A stretch of 6,434 nt of DNA, taken from positions 12,319-18,752 of the forward strand of contig MHLY01000009.1 of NCBI GenBank assembly GCA_001821455.1, written 5' to 3'. The stretch's first letter is position 1. Each line of letters starts with the position of its first letter. Positions 1-5,941 of this stretch are shown in pieces. The notes under the pieces were generated by a model. The model did not search any database and was not told the DNA's origin. It saw nothing but the letters and a program-made list of their open reading frames with translations. The stretch comes from Candidatus Nealsonbacteria bacterium RBG_13_42_11 (lineage in GTDB: Bacteria > Patescibacteriota > Minisyncoccia > Minisyncoccales > RBG-13-42-11). Made by a program: the position numbers and the translations under genes.

Positions 1-10
1 AGTATACCTT

Positions 11-38
11 AAATTAAAAATCGGGGCAAAACCCCGAT
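11..38 (-). terminator. Rho-independent terminator after the GAPDH gene
   Basis: Read on the minus strand, a 7-bp perfect stem (ATCGGGG paired with CCCCGAT, positions 38-32 and 26-20) encloses a 5-base TTTTG loop and is followed at once by TTTTTAATTT (20-11). A G+C-rich stem with a directly following U-tract is the classic intrinsic terminator. It begins 25 bases past the GAPDH stop codon and so should end the transcript of the whole second block. The plus-strand reading has a less regular T-run after the stem, so termination in that direction is possible but weaker. Confidence 0.9.
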
Positions 39-63
39 AATTTTCGTTAAAAATATCTTAAAA

Positions 64-1083
64 TTACATTTTCTTCCCTATATATTCAGCGAACTCCGCT
101 AAGCGACAGGCATAGCCCCATTCATTATCGTACCAGGCAACGATTTTAACCAAGTTTTCCTGGACCATGGTTAACCCGGCATCAACTACTGCGGAAAAAG
201 AATTTCCTTTGTAGTCGGAAGAAACCAACAAAGCGTCTTCTATTCCTAAAATTCCCTGCAATTCTTTTTTTTGCGACGCCTTTTTGAATAAATAATTGAC
301 TTCTTCTGAGTTGGTTGCTTTTCCTACCAAACAGATTAAATCAAGAATTGAAACCGTGGGAGTGGGAACCCTGAAAGCAACGCCGTCCAATTTTCCTTCC
401 AATTCGGGAATCACCTTGCCGATGGCCGAGGCCGCTCCCGTACTGGTCGGAATAATATTTAAGGCCGCGGCCCGCGCCCTTCTTAAATCCTTGTGGGCTA
501 AATCAAGAATTTTCTGGTCGTTGGTATAACTGTGGCAGGTGGTCATAAATCCCCTTTCTATTTTTAAGTTATCGTTTAATATTTTGGCAACGGGCGCCAG
601 ACAATTAGTGGTACAGGAAGCCATAGAAATCACGTCGTCCTTCTTGGAGTCGTATTTTTCCTCATTTACTCCCAGAACAAAGGTTTTCACTTCCTTTGAT
701 TTTGACGGCGCCGAAATGATTACTTTTTTTGCTCCGGCTTGTAAATGTTTTTTGGCGTCTTCAATTTCCGTAAAATTGCCGGTGCATTCCAAAACTATGT
801 CTATTCCTAATTCCTTCCAAGGCAATTTTGCCGGGTCGGTTTCTTTTAAAATTTTAATTTTTCCGCCTTTTTGCGTACCGTCAATCAACAGTTCATTATC
901 GGTACATTTTATTGTTTTATTATAAATCCCGTATAAGGAATCGTATCTTAAAAGATAGGCCAGAGTTTTGGCATCGGATAAGTCATTAATCGCCACCACT
1001 TCTAAATCCGGGTGATTATCCAAAATTCTCCTTAAGGTGGGCCGGCCGATTCTTCCGAAACCATTAATGGCGATTTTAATCAT
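64..1083 (-). CDS. gap: Glyceraldehyde-3-phosphate dehydrogenase (phosphorylating)
   Basis: This glycolytic enzyme oxidises glyceraldehyde 3-phosphate to 1,3-bisphosphoglycerate with NAD(P)+ and phosphate in the cytoplasm. The 339 residues match the usual full length. The N-terminal Rossmann domain opens with NGFGRIGR (7-14). Asp34 in INDL is the position that favours NAD. The catalytic domain has ASCTTNC with active-site Cys157, His184 in CHSYT, and WYDNEWGY (317-324) near the C-terminus. The segment LDLAHKDLRRARA (193-205) carries Ala where NAD-specific Bacillus-type enzymes have Pro (Pro188 in their numbering), a site known to influence NADP use. The ATG at 1083 starts exactly at the conserved N-terminus; no clear Shine-Dalgarno site precedes it. 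It lies 12 bases after the glutaredoxin gene and is last in its block, before the terminator. No other glycolytic gene is in view. Family assignment is firm; cofactor preference is inferred. Confidence 0.97.
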   Translation of the reverse strand: MIKIAINGFGRIGRPTLRRILDNHPDLEVVAINDLSDAKTLAYLLRYDSLYGIYNKTIKCTDNELLIDGTQKGGKIKILKETDPAKLPWKELGIDIVLECTGNFTEIEDAKKHLQAGAKKVIISAPSKSKEVKTFVLGVNEEKYDSKKDDVISMASCTTNCLAPVAKILNDNLKIERGFMTTCHSYTNDQKILDLAHKDLRRARAAALNIIPTSTGAASAIGKVIPELEGKLDGVAFRVPTPTVSILDLICLVGKATNSEEVNYLFKKASQKKELQGILGIEDALLVSSDYKGNSFSAVVDAGLTMVQENLVKIVAWYDNEWGYACRLAEFAEYIGKKM

Positions 1084-1095
1084 AGAATATGAAAT

Positions 1096-1332
1096 TTATT
1101 CTTTAATGCCTAAAAGTTTTATAATTTTTCCCCTGTCAAAACCGATTATTATTTCCCCGTCAATATCAATCACCGGCATTTCCATTTTGCCTGTTTTTTT
1201 TATTATTTCGTCCCGGGCTTTAATATCTTTTGAAACATCAATATCTTCAAAAGAAACATTATTCTCTTTAAAAAATTCCTTCAGGGTAAAGCAATAAGGA
1301 CAGGCCGGCGTAGTATAAACTTTTACAGTCAT
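1096..1332 (-). CDS. Glutaredoxin-like protein (CPYC, NrdH/YruB type)
   Basis: A 78-residue cytoplasmic thiol-disulfide oxidoreductase. The sequence shows the minimal thioredoxin fold of glutaredoxins: a first strand VKVYTTPA, the dithiol active site CPYC (Cys11, Cys14), the cis-proline loop MPV (Pro53) and a C-terminal IIIGFD segment (61-66) typical of NrdH/YruB-like glutaredoxins. There is no signal peptide. I chose the ATG at 1332 because the fold starts there. The same frame stays open to 1419, but that 29-residue extension is antisense-frame reading of the upstream gene's tail, is Ala/Pro-rich and resembles no glutaredoxin. The gene follows the CPYG thioredoxin-fold gene by 19 bases and precedes GAPDH by 12, so cotranscription is likely. 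Possible roles are reducing cytoplasmic disulfides or feeding electrons to ribonucleotide reductase or a membrane carrier. The sequence does not decide between them. Confidence 0.9.
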   Translation of the reverse strand: MTVKVYTTPACPYCFTLKEFFKENNVSFEDIDVSKDIKARDEIIKKTGKMEMPVIDIDGEIIIGFDRGKIIKLLGIKE

Positions 1333-1351
1333 GTTATTGTGTAATTTTATG

Positions 1352-2311
1352 CTACTCGCCGCAGCCTCCGGTGCTGCCGGAATTATCAGTTCCTCCGCCA
1401 ATGCCGGTGGAAGCTGCATCGCTGGAAAGAGTCTGGGAGCATTCGGCCGGCGCGTTATTAAAAGCGCTGCAAACCGTTTCCTTGAATTTTTCCGGAGAAC
1501 GCGGGCTGATATTTACAACTTTATCGTTGATTACTATGGTTGGAGAACCTCCAACGCCATATTTTTCATTAAGGTCGGAGTTGACGTCAAACTTCGGAAA
1601 ACTTCCGTTCAACCAGGTGCTCTTATCGTTATATTGGCTGTAAATTTTATATTGGGCATCGGTCTCTGATATACAGGAAGATAATTTTGTCTGGTCTATG
1701 CCAGTCTCAGAAAGACATTTTTGAGAATCTCCGCTTTGAACGAAACAGCTCAAGTAATTGCTGAATTTGTCTTTTTCATTTTTCTGAACGCAATATTGAT
1801 TCAGATTTTCGTCAATTTCTTTCTTTTCATGCATAATATAATCAACAAAATAAATGCCCATATTGGCTTTATTCTTCAATAAATCATAAACCGGCAAGAA
1901 CATTTTTTGAGCCTGCAAACCGTAAGGGCAATAGGACATGATAAATAATTTAACATCCGGCGTATCTTTCTTTTCCACTTCAGTACTGGCGTCGTTCTGA
2001 GTTGATGTGGCGCTTAAGCTGTATCCTTCGGGAAACAAAAGCGTTCCGTCTTTTGTCGCATAAGTATCGTATTCCTGGCTGCCTATTTTTAGCCGGATTT
2101 CATAAACGCCGCCCTTATCTGTGATGCTTACTAAAGAAGCCGTACCTCCGTTATCGCTGATGTATTTTATTACTTTTTCCGCGACTTCCTGGCCCGAAAA
2201 ACCTGATTTAAATAAGATTCCTTTCTGGCCAAGCAAAAAAGCTCCGCCGATTAAGACGATTACAATAATAACGGCTGTAGGTATTAAAAGTTTCTTTAAC
2301 ATATCCTGCAT
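1352..2311 (-). CDS. Membrane-anchored DsbA-like thioredoxin-fold protein with CPYG motif
   Basis: A 319-residue predicted extracytoplasmic thiol protein. Lys6-Lys7 precede one hydrophobic helix (about 8-28), which by the positive-inside rule puts the rest outside. Residues about 37-104 form a small module ending in a YATKDGTLLFPEG stretch, which I recall in front of thioredoxin domains of CPR and archaeal proteins. After a Ser/Thr/Asp-rich linker (102-118) the thioredoxin-fold domain starts with VKLFIMSYCPYG, where Cys128 stands in CPYG rather than CxxC. A Cys-bearing helical insert (Cys174, 189, 199, 213) and a cis-proline loop GSPT (Pro257) follow. Cys281 and Cys291 come next, then a Gly/Ser-rich tail ending GGCGE (Cys317). 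It sits between the DUF1858 and glutaredoxin genes. ATG codons lie at 2311 and 2302; neither has a good Shine-Dalgarno site, so the longer form is given. Substrate and direction (oxidase, reductase or isomerase) are unknown. Confidence 0.82.
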   Translation of the reverse strand: MQDMLKKLLIPTAVIIVIVLIGGAFLLGQKGILFKSGFSGQEVAEKVIKYISDNGGTASLVSITDKGGVYEIRLKIGSQEYDTYATKDGTLLFPEGYSLSATSTQNDASTEVEKKDTPDVKLFIMSYCPYGLQAQKMFLPVYDLLKNKANMGIYFVDYIMHEKKEIDENLNQYCVQKNEKDKFSNYLSCFVQSGDSQKCLSETGIDQTKLSSCISETDAQYKIYSQYNDKSTWLNGSFPKFDVNSDLNEKYGVGGSPTIVINDKVVNISPRSPEKFKETVCSAFNNAPAECSQTLSSDAASTGIGGGTDNSGSTGGCGE

Positions 2312-2324
2312 CTTACCACAAAAA

Positions 2325-2531
2325 TTAATTTTTGTAAACCCCGTTAATGTCTCTAAGCAGGGATTTAAGATTAATGCCGTACATTTTGCAGATTTCCCCG
2401 ATTTTCAGATTTTCCATTTCCGATTCCGCAAAAGGGCAAGTCAAACAGGGCAAGCGGTATTTTACCAAAACTTCCCTAATCTTTTCATCCCCTATAATTT
2501 TCGCTAAAGTCGTGTCTTTTGTAATTTTCAT
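2325..2531 (-). CDS. DUF1858 small CxxC (putative redox disulfide) protein
   Basis: A 68-residue protein matching the pattern of DUF1858, also described as the hybrid-cluster-protein-associated redox disulfide domain. It starts MKITKDTTLAKII, has a helix ending in a basic stretch, then LPCLTCPFAESE with Cys29 and Cys32, and a last helix typical of the family (IGEICKMYGINLKSLL, with Cys48). The family is thought to be redox-active or metal-binding, but no member's role is settled to my knowledge. There is no signal or membrane segment, so it is probably cytoplasmic. I placed the start at the ATG at 2531, 4 bases after the dehydrogenase stop. The frame is open to 2564, but that extra part overlaps the dehydrogenase and lies outside the domain. 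The next gene begins 13 bases downstream. No hybrid cluster protein gene is in view; the thiol proteins beside it are the available partners. Confidence 0.8.
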   Translation of the reverse strand: MKITKDTTLAKIIGDEKIREVLVKYRLPCLTCPFAESEMENLKIGEICKMYGINLKSLLRDINGVYKN

Positions 2532-2535
2532 TAAA

Positions 2536-3297
2536 TTAAGCGAGCCAACCGCCGTCAACAACAATAATGGAACCGGTAATGTAGGACGAATCTTCGGAAG
2601 CTAAGAACAAAACAGTGCTGGCAATTTCTTCCGGTTTGCCCATTCTGTGAAGAGGAATCATGGCTAATGTCGCTTCCAGCATTTTAGGATCAATTTTAGA
2701 TGAAGCAGCCATGGGCGTATCAATAGCGCCGGGGGCAATAGTATTAACTCTGATATTGTATGGAGCCAATTCCAAAGCCAGAGTTTTAGTCAAAGCGGCT
2801 ATTCCACCCTTAGAAGCCGAGTAATGAGCTAAACCTGCCATACCCTTGCCTATTTGTCCCATAACTACGGAAGCGATATTTACAATCACGCCCGATTTTT
2901 GTTTGGCCATTTCTTTAGCACAGGCCTGGGCGCAAAGAAAGTAACCTTTCAGATTGATATCCAACGTTTTTTTCCACTCTTCCTCGGTCATCTCCAAAAA
3001 CGGTTTGAATTCGCAGATGCCGGCGTTATTTACCAGAATGTCCACCTGGCCGAATTTCTCAACGGTTTTTTTAACCATCTCCTCAATTTCTTTTTTATTC
3101 GTCACATCGCACTTTATAGCCAGCGCTTCTCCGCCGTTTTTCTTGATCTCATCTGCCACCAATTGGCATTCTTCCTGGGAAATATCAGCCACTACGACTT
3201 TGGCGCCGACTTGGGATAAAAGCAAAGCGTCGGCTTTGCCCATTCCCCTTCGGGCTCCGGTAATGATGGCGACTTTATTTTTTAAATTAGAATTCAT
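2536..3297 (-). CDS. Short-chain dehydrogenase/reductase (FabG-like)
   Basis: A 253-residue classical SDR, the usual length. Motifs in order: the cofactor-binding TGARRGMG (13-20), Asp38 at the end of the second strand, CDV (63-65), NNAG (90-93), catalytic Asn115 in DINLKG, Ser143, the YxxxK pair Tyr159/Lys163, and PG (189-190). The C-terminal VDGGWLA segment is typical of the family. The full Asn-Ser-Tyr-Lys tetrad is present, so it should be active. Asp38 favours NAD(H), but Arg16 and Arg17 in the glycine loop are the kind of basic residues seen in NADP(H) users, so cofactor choice is open. The substrate cannot be read from the sequence; 3-oxoacyl-ACP reductase or a sugar or alcohol dehydrogenase are options, and no fatty-acid or polyol genes are beside it. 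It is first in its block, about 54 bases downstream of the likely transcription start, and its ATG has no Shine-Dalgarno site. Confidence 0.9.
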   Translation of the reverse strand: MNSNLKNKVAIITGARRGMGKADALLLSQVGAKVVVADISQEECQLVADEIKKNGGEALAIKCDVTNKKEIEEMVKKTVEKFGQVDILVNNAGICEFKPFLEMTEEEWKKTLDINLKGYFLCAQACAKEMAKQKSGVIVNIASVVMGQIGKGMAGLAHYSASKGGIAALTKTLALELAPYNIRVNTIAPGAIDTPMAASSKIDPKMLEATLAMIPLHRMGKPEEIASTVLFLASEDSSYITGSIIVVDGGWLA

Positions 3298-3358
3298 TTT
3301 TAGAATAATTTAATTAATTAATAAAAACGACCTTTTTAATTATTTTTAAATTTTATTT

Positions 3359-3387
3359 ATTATACCTTTAATACTGAATCATTCCAA
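3359..3387 (-). promoter_or_regulatory. Sigma-70-type promoter for the dehydrogenase-to-GAPDH block
   Basis: On the minus strand TTGGAA (3387-3382; 4 of 6 matches to the -35 consensus) is separated by exactly 17 bases from a perfect TATAAT (3364-3359). It falls in the only sizeable intergenic gap (3298-3389) and points at the dehydrogenase gene. A start about 7 bases past the -10 box, near 3352, would give an A+T-rich leader of about 54 bases. The rest of the gap holds no recognisable operator, riboswitch or ribosome binding site. An A+T-rich region throws up chance -10 boxes, but the spacing, position and orientation together make this one credible. Confidence 0.72.
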
Positions 3388-3389
3388 AT

Positions 3390-4529
3390 TTAACTGAACA
3401 TCAAAATCTCCGGCTTGAATATAAGCAGTAAGCCGAGAATTAATATCAACAGTCCCCCGATTAATGTAGCCCAGTAACTGTATTTTTCAGCCGTGCTTAT
3501 TCTAGACAAAGTTATTATTGCCAAAGAAAATATTATCACATCGTCTATCATAAATATAATTGTGTAAAGCAGGAGATAAAGATAATAGCTCAAGGCCGGA
3601 AGATCGCTTAAAGCCAGAATTCTGGTATAAATAGCCGGTATTCCCGCTGAACAAAAAAATTCAATTAAATTTACGCCAAAAGCCAAAAGAATTAATCCTC
3701 CGATAACTCCCAAACTGAAAGGAGAATTGACGATTTTCTCCGCCTTTTCCTTAAAGCGGGTTTCTATTTTTGATTTAATGCCGATAATTTTGCAAACGCC
3801 TGGATGATAGGTAATGAAATTTTTAATTTGCCAAACACCAACAGCTAAGGCGAAAATACCTATTATCATCCTTGTCAGGCTTACATAACTTATCGCTAAA
3901 AACAAATTTAACCACGCGGCTAAAATTAAATAATAGACGATTCCTGAAGCCAGCACAAAAGTTCCCCCAATAAGCCACATCCTTTTCCGCGAGCGGGTAT
4001 TTATTAAAAGGGCTATTAAAAACACCAAAATCCACATGGCGCAGGGATTCAAGCCGTCAACGGCTCCCAAAGATATTGTCAAAACCGGCAGAGACATTTT
4101 TGAAATATCAATATTGCCTAAAAAAGGAACTGTTATTGTTTGAGAAGTTTCTCCCTGCGAAAAACAGTCTCCCAGGCACATTTCTATTTCTTTGCCGATT
4201 GGCTCGCTGAATCCGACAAAATATCTTTCCAATAAAAAAGTTACGGGAATAAGCCCCATTTCGCTTTCAGAAACTTTATAGTTTTTATAAAAATCAGCTA
4301 AAAGTTTCTGGTTTTCGAAAACATCAATTATTTCGTATCTGTTAATTTTAATTTCCGGGTACTTTTCGCTTAAATTGTCTAAAAATATTTTCTCCTGAGA
4401 GCAAAAAGCGCAAAGATTGCTGTAAAAAAAATTAATTTCGATTTGTTGGGCTGAACAAAATTTACCCGCTCCAAAAATCAAGAAAAGGATTGCTGCTGAA
4501 AAAAAGATTATCTTTTTCGTCTTATTCAT
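3390..4529 (-). CDS. Thioredoxin-like domain fused to CcdA/DsbD-type transmembrane electron carrier
   Basis: A 379-residue membrane protein that probably moves thiol reducing equivalents across the cytoplasmic membrane. An N-terminal signal (basic MNKTKK, hydrophobic core 8-22, likely type I cleavage after Cys25-Ser26-Ala27) precedes a thioredoxin-like domain (about 29-125) with the dithiol CAFC (Cys40, Cys43) and an IPVTFLL cis-proline segment (94-100). A further pair, Cys118 and Cys122, follows. The rest is a CcdA/DsbD domain with six predicted helices (about 147-176, 186-210, 212-236, 270-292, 315-340, 352-372). Its two redox cysteines are Cys163 in GLNPC and Cys293 in EFFCSAG. Basic loops at 178-185 and 237-268 place themselves inside and fit an outside N-domain. 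In DsbD the thioredoxin domain lies after the helices; here one lies before them. The gene starts 10 bases after mnmA, without a Shine-Dalgarno site. Cytochrome c maturation is a possible role, but no such genes are near. Confidence 0.88.
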   Translation of the reverse strand: MNKTKKIIFFSAAILFLIFGAGKFCSAQQIEINFFYSNLCAFCSQEKIFLDNLSEKYPEIKINRYEIIDVFENQKLLADFYKNYKVSESEMGLIPVTFLLERYFVGFSEPIGKEIEMCLGDCFSQGETSQTITVPFLGNIDISKMSLPVLTISLGAVDGLNPCAMWILVFLIALLINTRSRKRMWLIGGTFVLASGIVYYLILAAWLNLFLAISYVSLTRMIIGIFALAVGVWQIKNFITYHPGVCKIIGIKSKIETRFKEKAEKIVNSPFSLGVIGGLILLAFGVNLIEFFCSAGIPAIYTRILALSDLPALSYYLYLLLYTIIFMIDDVIIFSLAIITLSRISTAEKYSYWATLIGGLLILILGLLLIFKPEILMFS

Positions 4530-4539
4530 ATTAAATATT

Positions 4540-5568
4540 TTAGCAGATTATTCCTCCTCCTAAAAGTTCCTCTCCCCGGTAAAATACCGCTGACTGGCCG
4601 GGAGTAACGGCTCGCTGCGGCGAGCTGAATAGTACCCTGTATTTAGTATCAGGTATTTTGTACATTGTGGCCGGAGCGGACTGGTGGCGATAGCGAATTT
4701 TTGCCATTACCTTAAGGGGAAGTTTCGGTTTCTTGCCCGAAATCCAATTTACGTTTTTAACAAATAATTCTTTCTTTAGTAAATCTTTTTCGTTTTCAGT
4801 AACAATCAAGGCGTTCTTTTTTAAATTTTTATTTAAAACGTAATAAGGGCCTTGAGGCAAACCAATTCCCTTTCTCTGGCCGATAGTGTAAAGAAATAGT
4901 CCCTGATGACGACCCGAAACTTTTCCTTCTTTATTAAGAATATCGCCTGGTTTTAATTTAAGATATCGCTTTAAAAAATCTTCAATCGTTTTTGAAATAA
5001 AACAAATTTCTTGTGATTTTTTAACTTTACCGAAGGGTAATTTGAATTTCTTTGCCAAATTTTCAACTTCCATTCTGGTATAATTTCCAACCGGAAACAT
5101 AACTCTCTTTAATTGCTTTTGAGTTAATTGCCATAAAAAATAACTTTGGTCTTTTTCTTTGTCTTTGCCTTTTAATAATTTGTTTCCCGTCTTTCTGACG
5201 TAATGGCCCGTGGCGACAAAGTCGGCTCCCAATTTTAACGCTTTTTCCAGCAAAAGCCCGAATTTAATTTCCTTGTTGCAAACTACGCAGGGATTGGGGG
5301 TCAGCCCTTTTTTATACTCTTTCAAGAAATCATCAATTACTCTTTTTTTAAATTCCTTTCTCAAATCTAAAACTGAAAAAGGGATTTTCAGGATTTCTGC
5401 CACTTTTCTGGCCCTTTTCTCGGATTCCGATGAAAAATTATTAAGCTTCATAAAAACTCCTACAATCTCGGAACCGGCCCGTTTTAACAGGGCCGCCGCC
5501 ACGCTGGAATCAACGCCGCCTGACAATGCCACCGCTATTCTTTTATTTCTTTTTTGCTTTTTTCCCAT
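4540..5568 (-). CDS. mnmA: tRNA-specific 2-thiouridylase MnmA
   Basis: A 342-residue enzyme that makes 2-thiouridine at wobble position 34 of Lys, Glu and Gln tRNAs, using ATP and persulfide sulfur that begins at a cysteine desulfurase. The N-terminal PP-loop SGGVDSS (16-22) binds ATP. The catalytic cysteines are Cys97 in CNKEIKFG and Cys189 in SQEICF. Other family marks are GHYVRK (121-126), DQSYFLWQL (140-148), GRHQGLFLYTIGQRKGIGLP (219-238), PGQSAVFY (323-330) and the terminal LGGGII. Length is close to the usual 350-370. I chose the ATG at 5568; an in-frame TTG at 5580 would add four residues and is less likely. The start lies inside the iscU gene (26-base overlap, different frame), which suggests translational coupling. 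With iscS directly upstream, the sulfur donor is encoded in the same block. The N-terminus is lysine-rich (MGKKQKRNKR) because both frames share an A-rich stretch. Confidence 0.96.
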   Translation of the reverse strand: MGKKQKRNKRIAVALSGGVDSSVAAALLKRAGSEIVGVFMKLNNFSSESEKRARKVAEILKIPFSVLDLRKEFKKRVIDDFLKEYKKGLTPNPCVVCNKEIKFGLLLEKALKLGADFVATGHYVRKTGNKLLKGKDKEKDQSYFLWQLTQKQLKRVMFPVGNYTRMEVENLAKKFKLPFGKVKKSQEICFISKTIEDFLKRYLKLKPGDILNKEGKVSGRHQGLFLYTIGQRKGIGLPQGPYYVLNKNLKKNALIVTENEKDLLKKELFVKNVNWISGKKPKLPLKVMAKIRYRHQSAPATMYKIPDTKYRVLFSSPQRAVTPGQSAVFYRGEELLGGGIIC

Positions 5569-5941
5569 GGTAATTTTCAAGCGCTGCTCTTAACCCCTGC
5601 TGGGCCAAATAAGAGCAGTGAATTTTAATTTCAGGCAGATAACCCAATCTGCCCACTACGTCTTTGTAGCCGACTTTGAGAGCGTCTTTTAAGGTTTTGC
5701 CTTTTACCAAATCGCAAATCATATCAGAAGTGGCAATGGCGGCGGCGCATCCCAGAGTATAAAACTTAATATCCTCAATAATTTCTTTGGAGCCCTTTTT
5801 CTCCACTTTTATATATAACTTCATAATGTCCCCGCATCTGGGATTGCCAACCCGGCCGATTCCGTCGGCATTCTTAATTTCCCCGAAGTTTTTCGGATTG
5901 GTAAATCTTTTTATTACCTCTTTTGAATAATATGGTTTCAT
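5543..5941 (-). CDS. iscU: Iron-sulfur cluster scaffold protein IscU/NifU-N type
   Basis: A 132-residue scaffold on which [2Fe-2S] clusters are assembled from IscS-derived sulfur. All ligand positions are present: Cys36 and Asp38 in NPRCGD, Cys65 in TLGCAAAIATSDMI, and His108-Cys109 in IHCSYLAQQGL. An additional Cys76 is seen. The HscA recognition motif LPPVK of proteobacterial IscU is LPEIK here (102-106), which suggests that an HscA-type chaperone is not used; none is encoded in the window. The protein ends in a short basic tail (HGKKAKKK). Its ATG at 5941 overlaps the desulfurase stop by 4 bases (ATGA), and its 3' end overlaps mnmA by 26 bases, so all three genes are probably translated from one message. 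No IscA, ferredoxin or HscB gene is in view. Confidence 0.95.
   Translation of the reverse strand: MKPYYSKEVIKRFTNPKNFGEIKNADGIGRVGNPRCGDIMKLYIKVEKKGSKEIIEDIKFYTLGCAAAIATSDMICDLVKGKTLKDALKVGYKDVVGRLGYLPEIKIHCSYLAQQGLRAALENYHGKKAKKK

Noticed and set aside
1352..1369. Possible selenocysteine site in the GGCGE tail
   Set aside because: The codon is TGC, an ordinary cysteine codon, and the gene ends in TAG; no in-frame TGA is present.
1333..1419. 29-residue upstream extension of the glutaredoxin frame
   Set aside because: It overlaps the 3' end of the CPYG protein gene in another frame, is Ala/Pro-rich, and lies outside the glutaredoxin fold, which begins at the ATG at 1332.
1331..1669. Plus-strand open frames, such as 1331-1669, 2121-2507 and 2854-3219
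   Set aside because: They mirror the minus-strand genes, show no recognisable domain, and would need transcription against every supported gene.
2532..2564. 11-residue upstream extension of the DUF1858 frame
   Set aside because: It runs into the end of the dehydrogenase gene, and the domain begins at the ATG at 2531.
3322..3338. 6-bp inverted repeat TAAAAA/TTTTTA as a terminator after the CcdA fusion gene
   Set aside because: The stem has only A-T pairs and lies downstream of the promoter start site, so it is unlikely to terminate; read-through from the upstream genes remains possible.
3823..4035. Minus-strand 70-residue frame inside the CcdA fusion gene
   Set aside because: It is an alternative frame fully inside a gene with clear family motifs and has no motif of its own.
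4549..4557. GGAGGAGGA on the minus strand as a Shine-Dalgarno site for the CcdA fusion gene
   Set aside because: It lies about 20 bases before the ATG at 4529, too far, and encodes the conserved GGG at the end of MnmA.
5079..5084. TATAAT on the plus strand inside mnmA as an antisense promoter
   Set aside because: No acceptable -35 box at 16-18 bases; TTGCCA lies 21 bases away. It is explained by ordinary mnmA codons.
5569..5580. TTG start adding four residues to MnmA
   Set aside because: It is a rare start codon without a Shine-Dalgarno site; the ATG at 5568 gives a normal family N-terminus close to the PP-loop.
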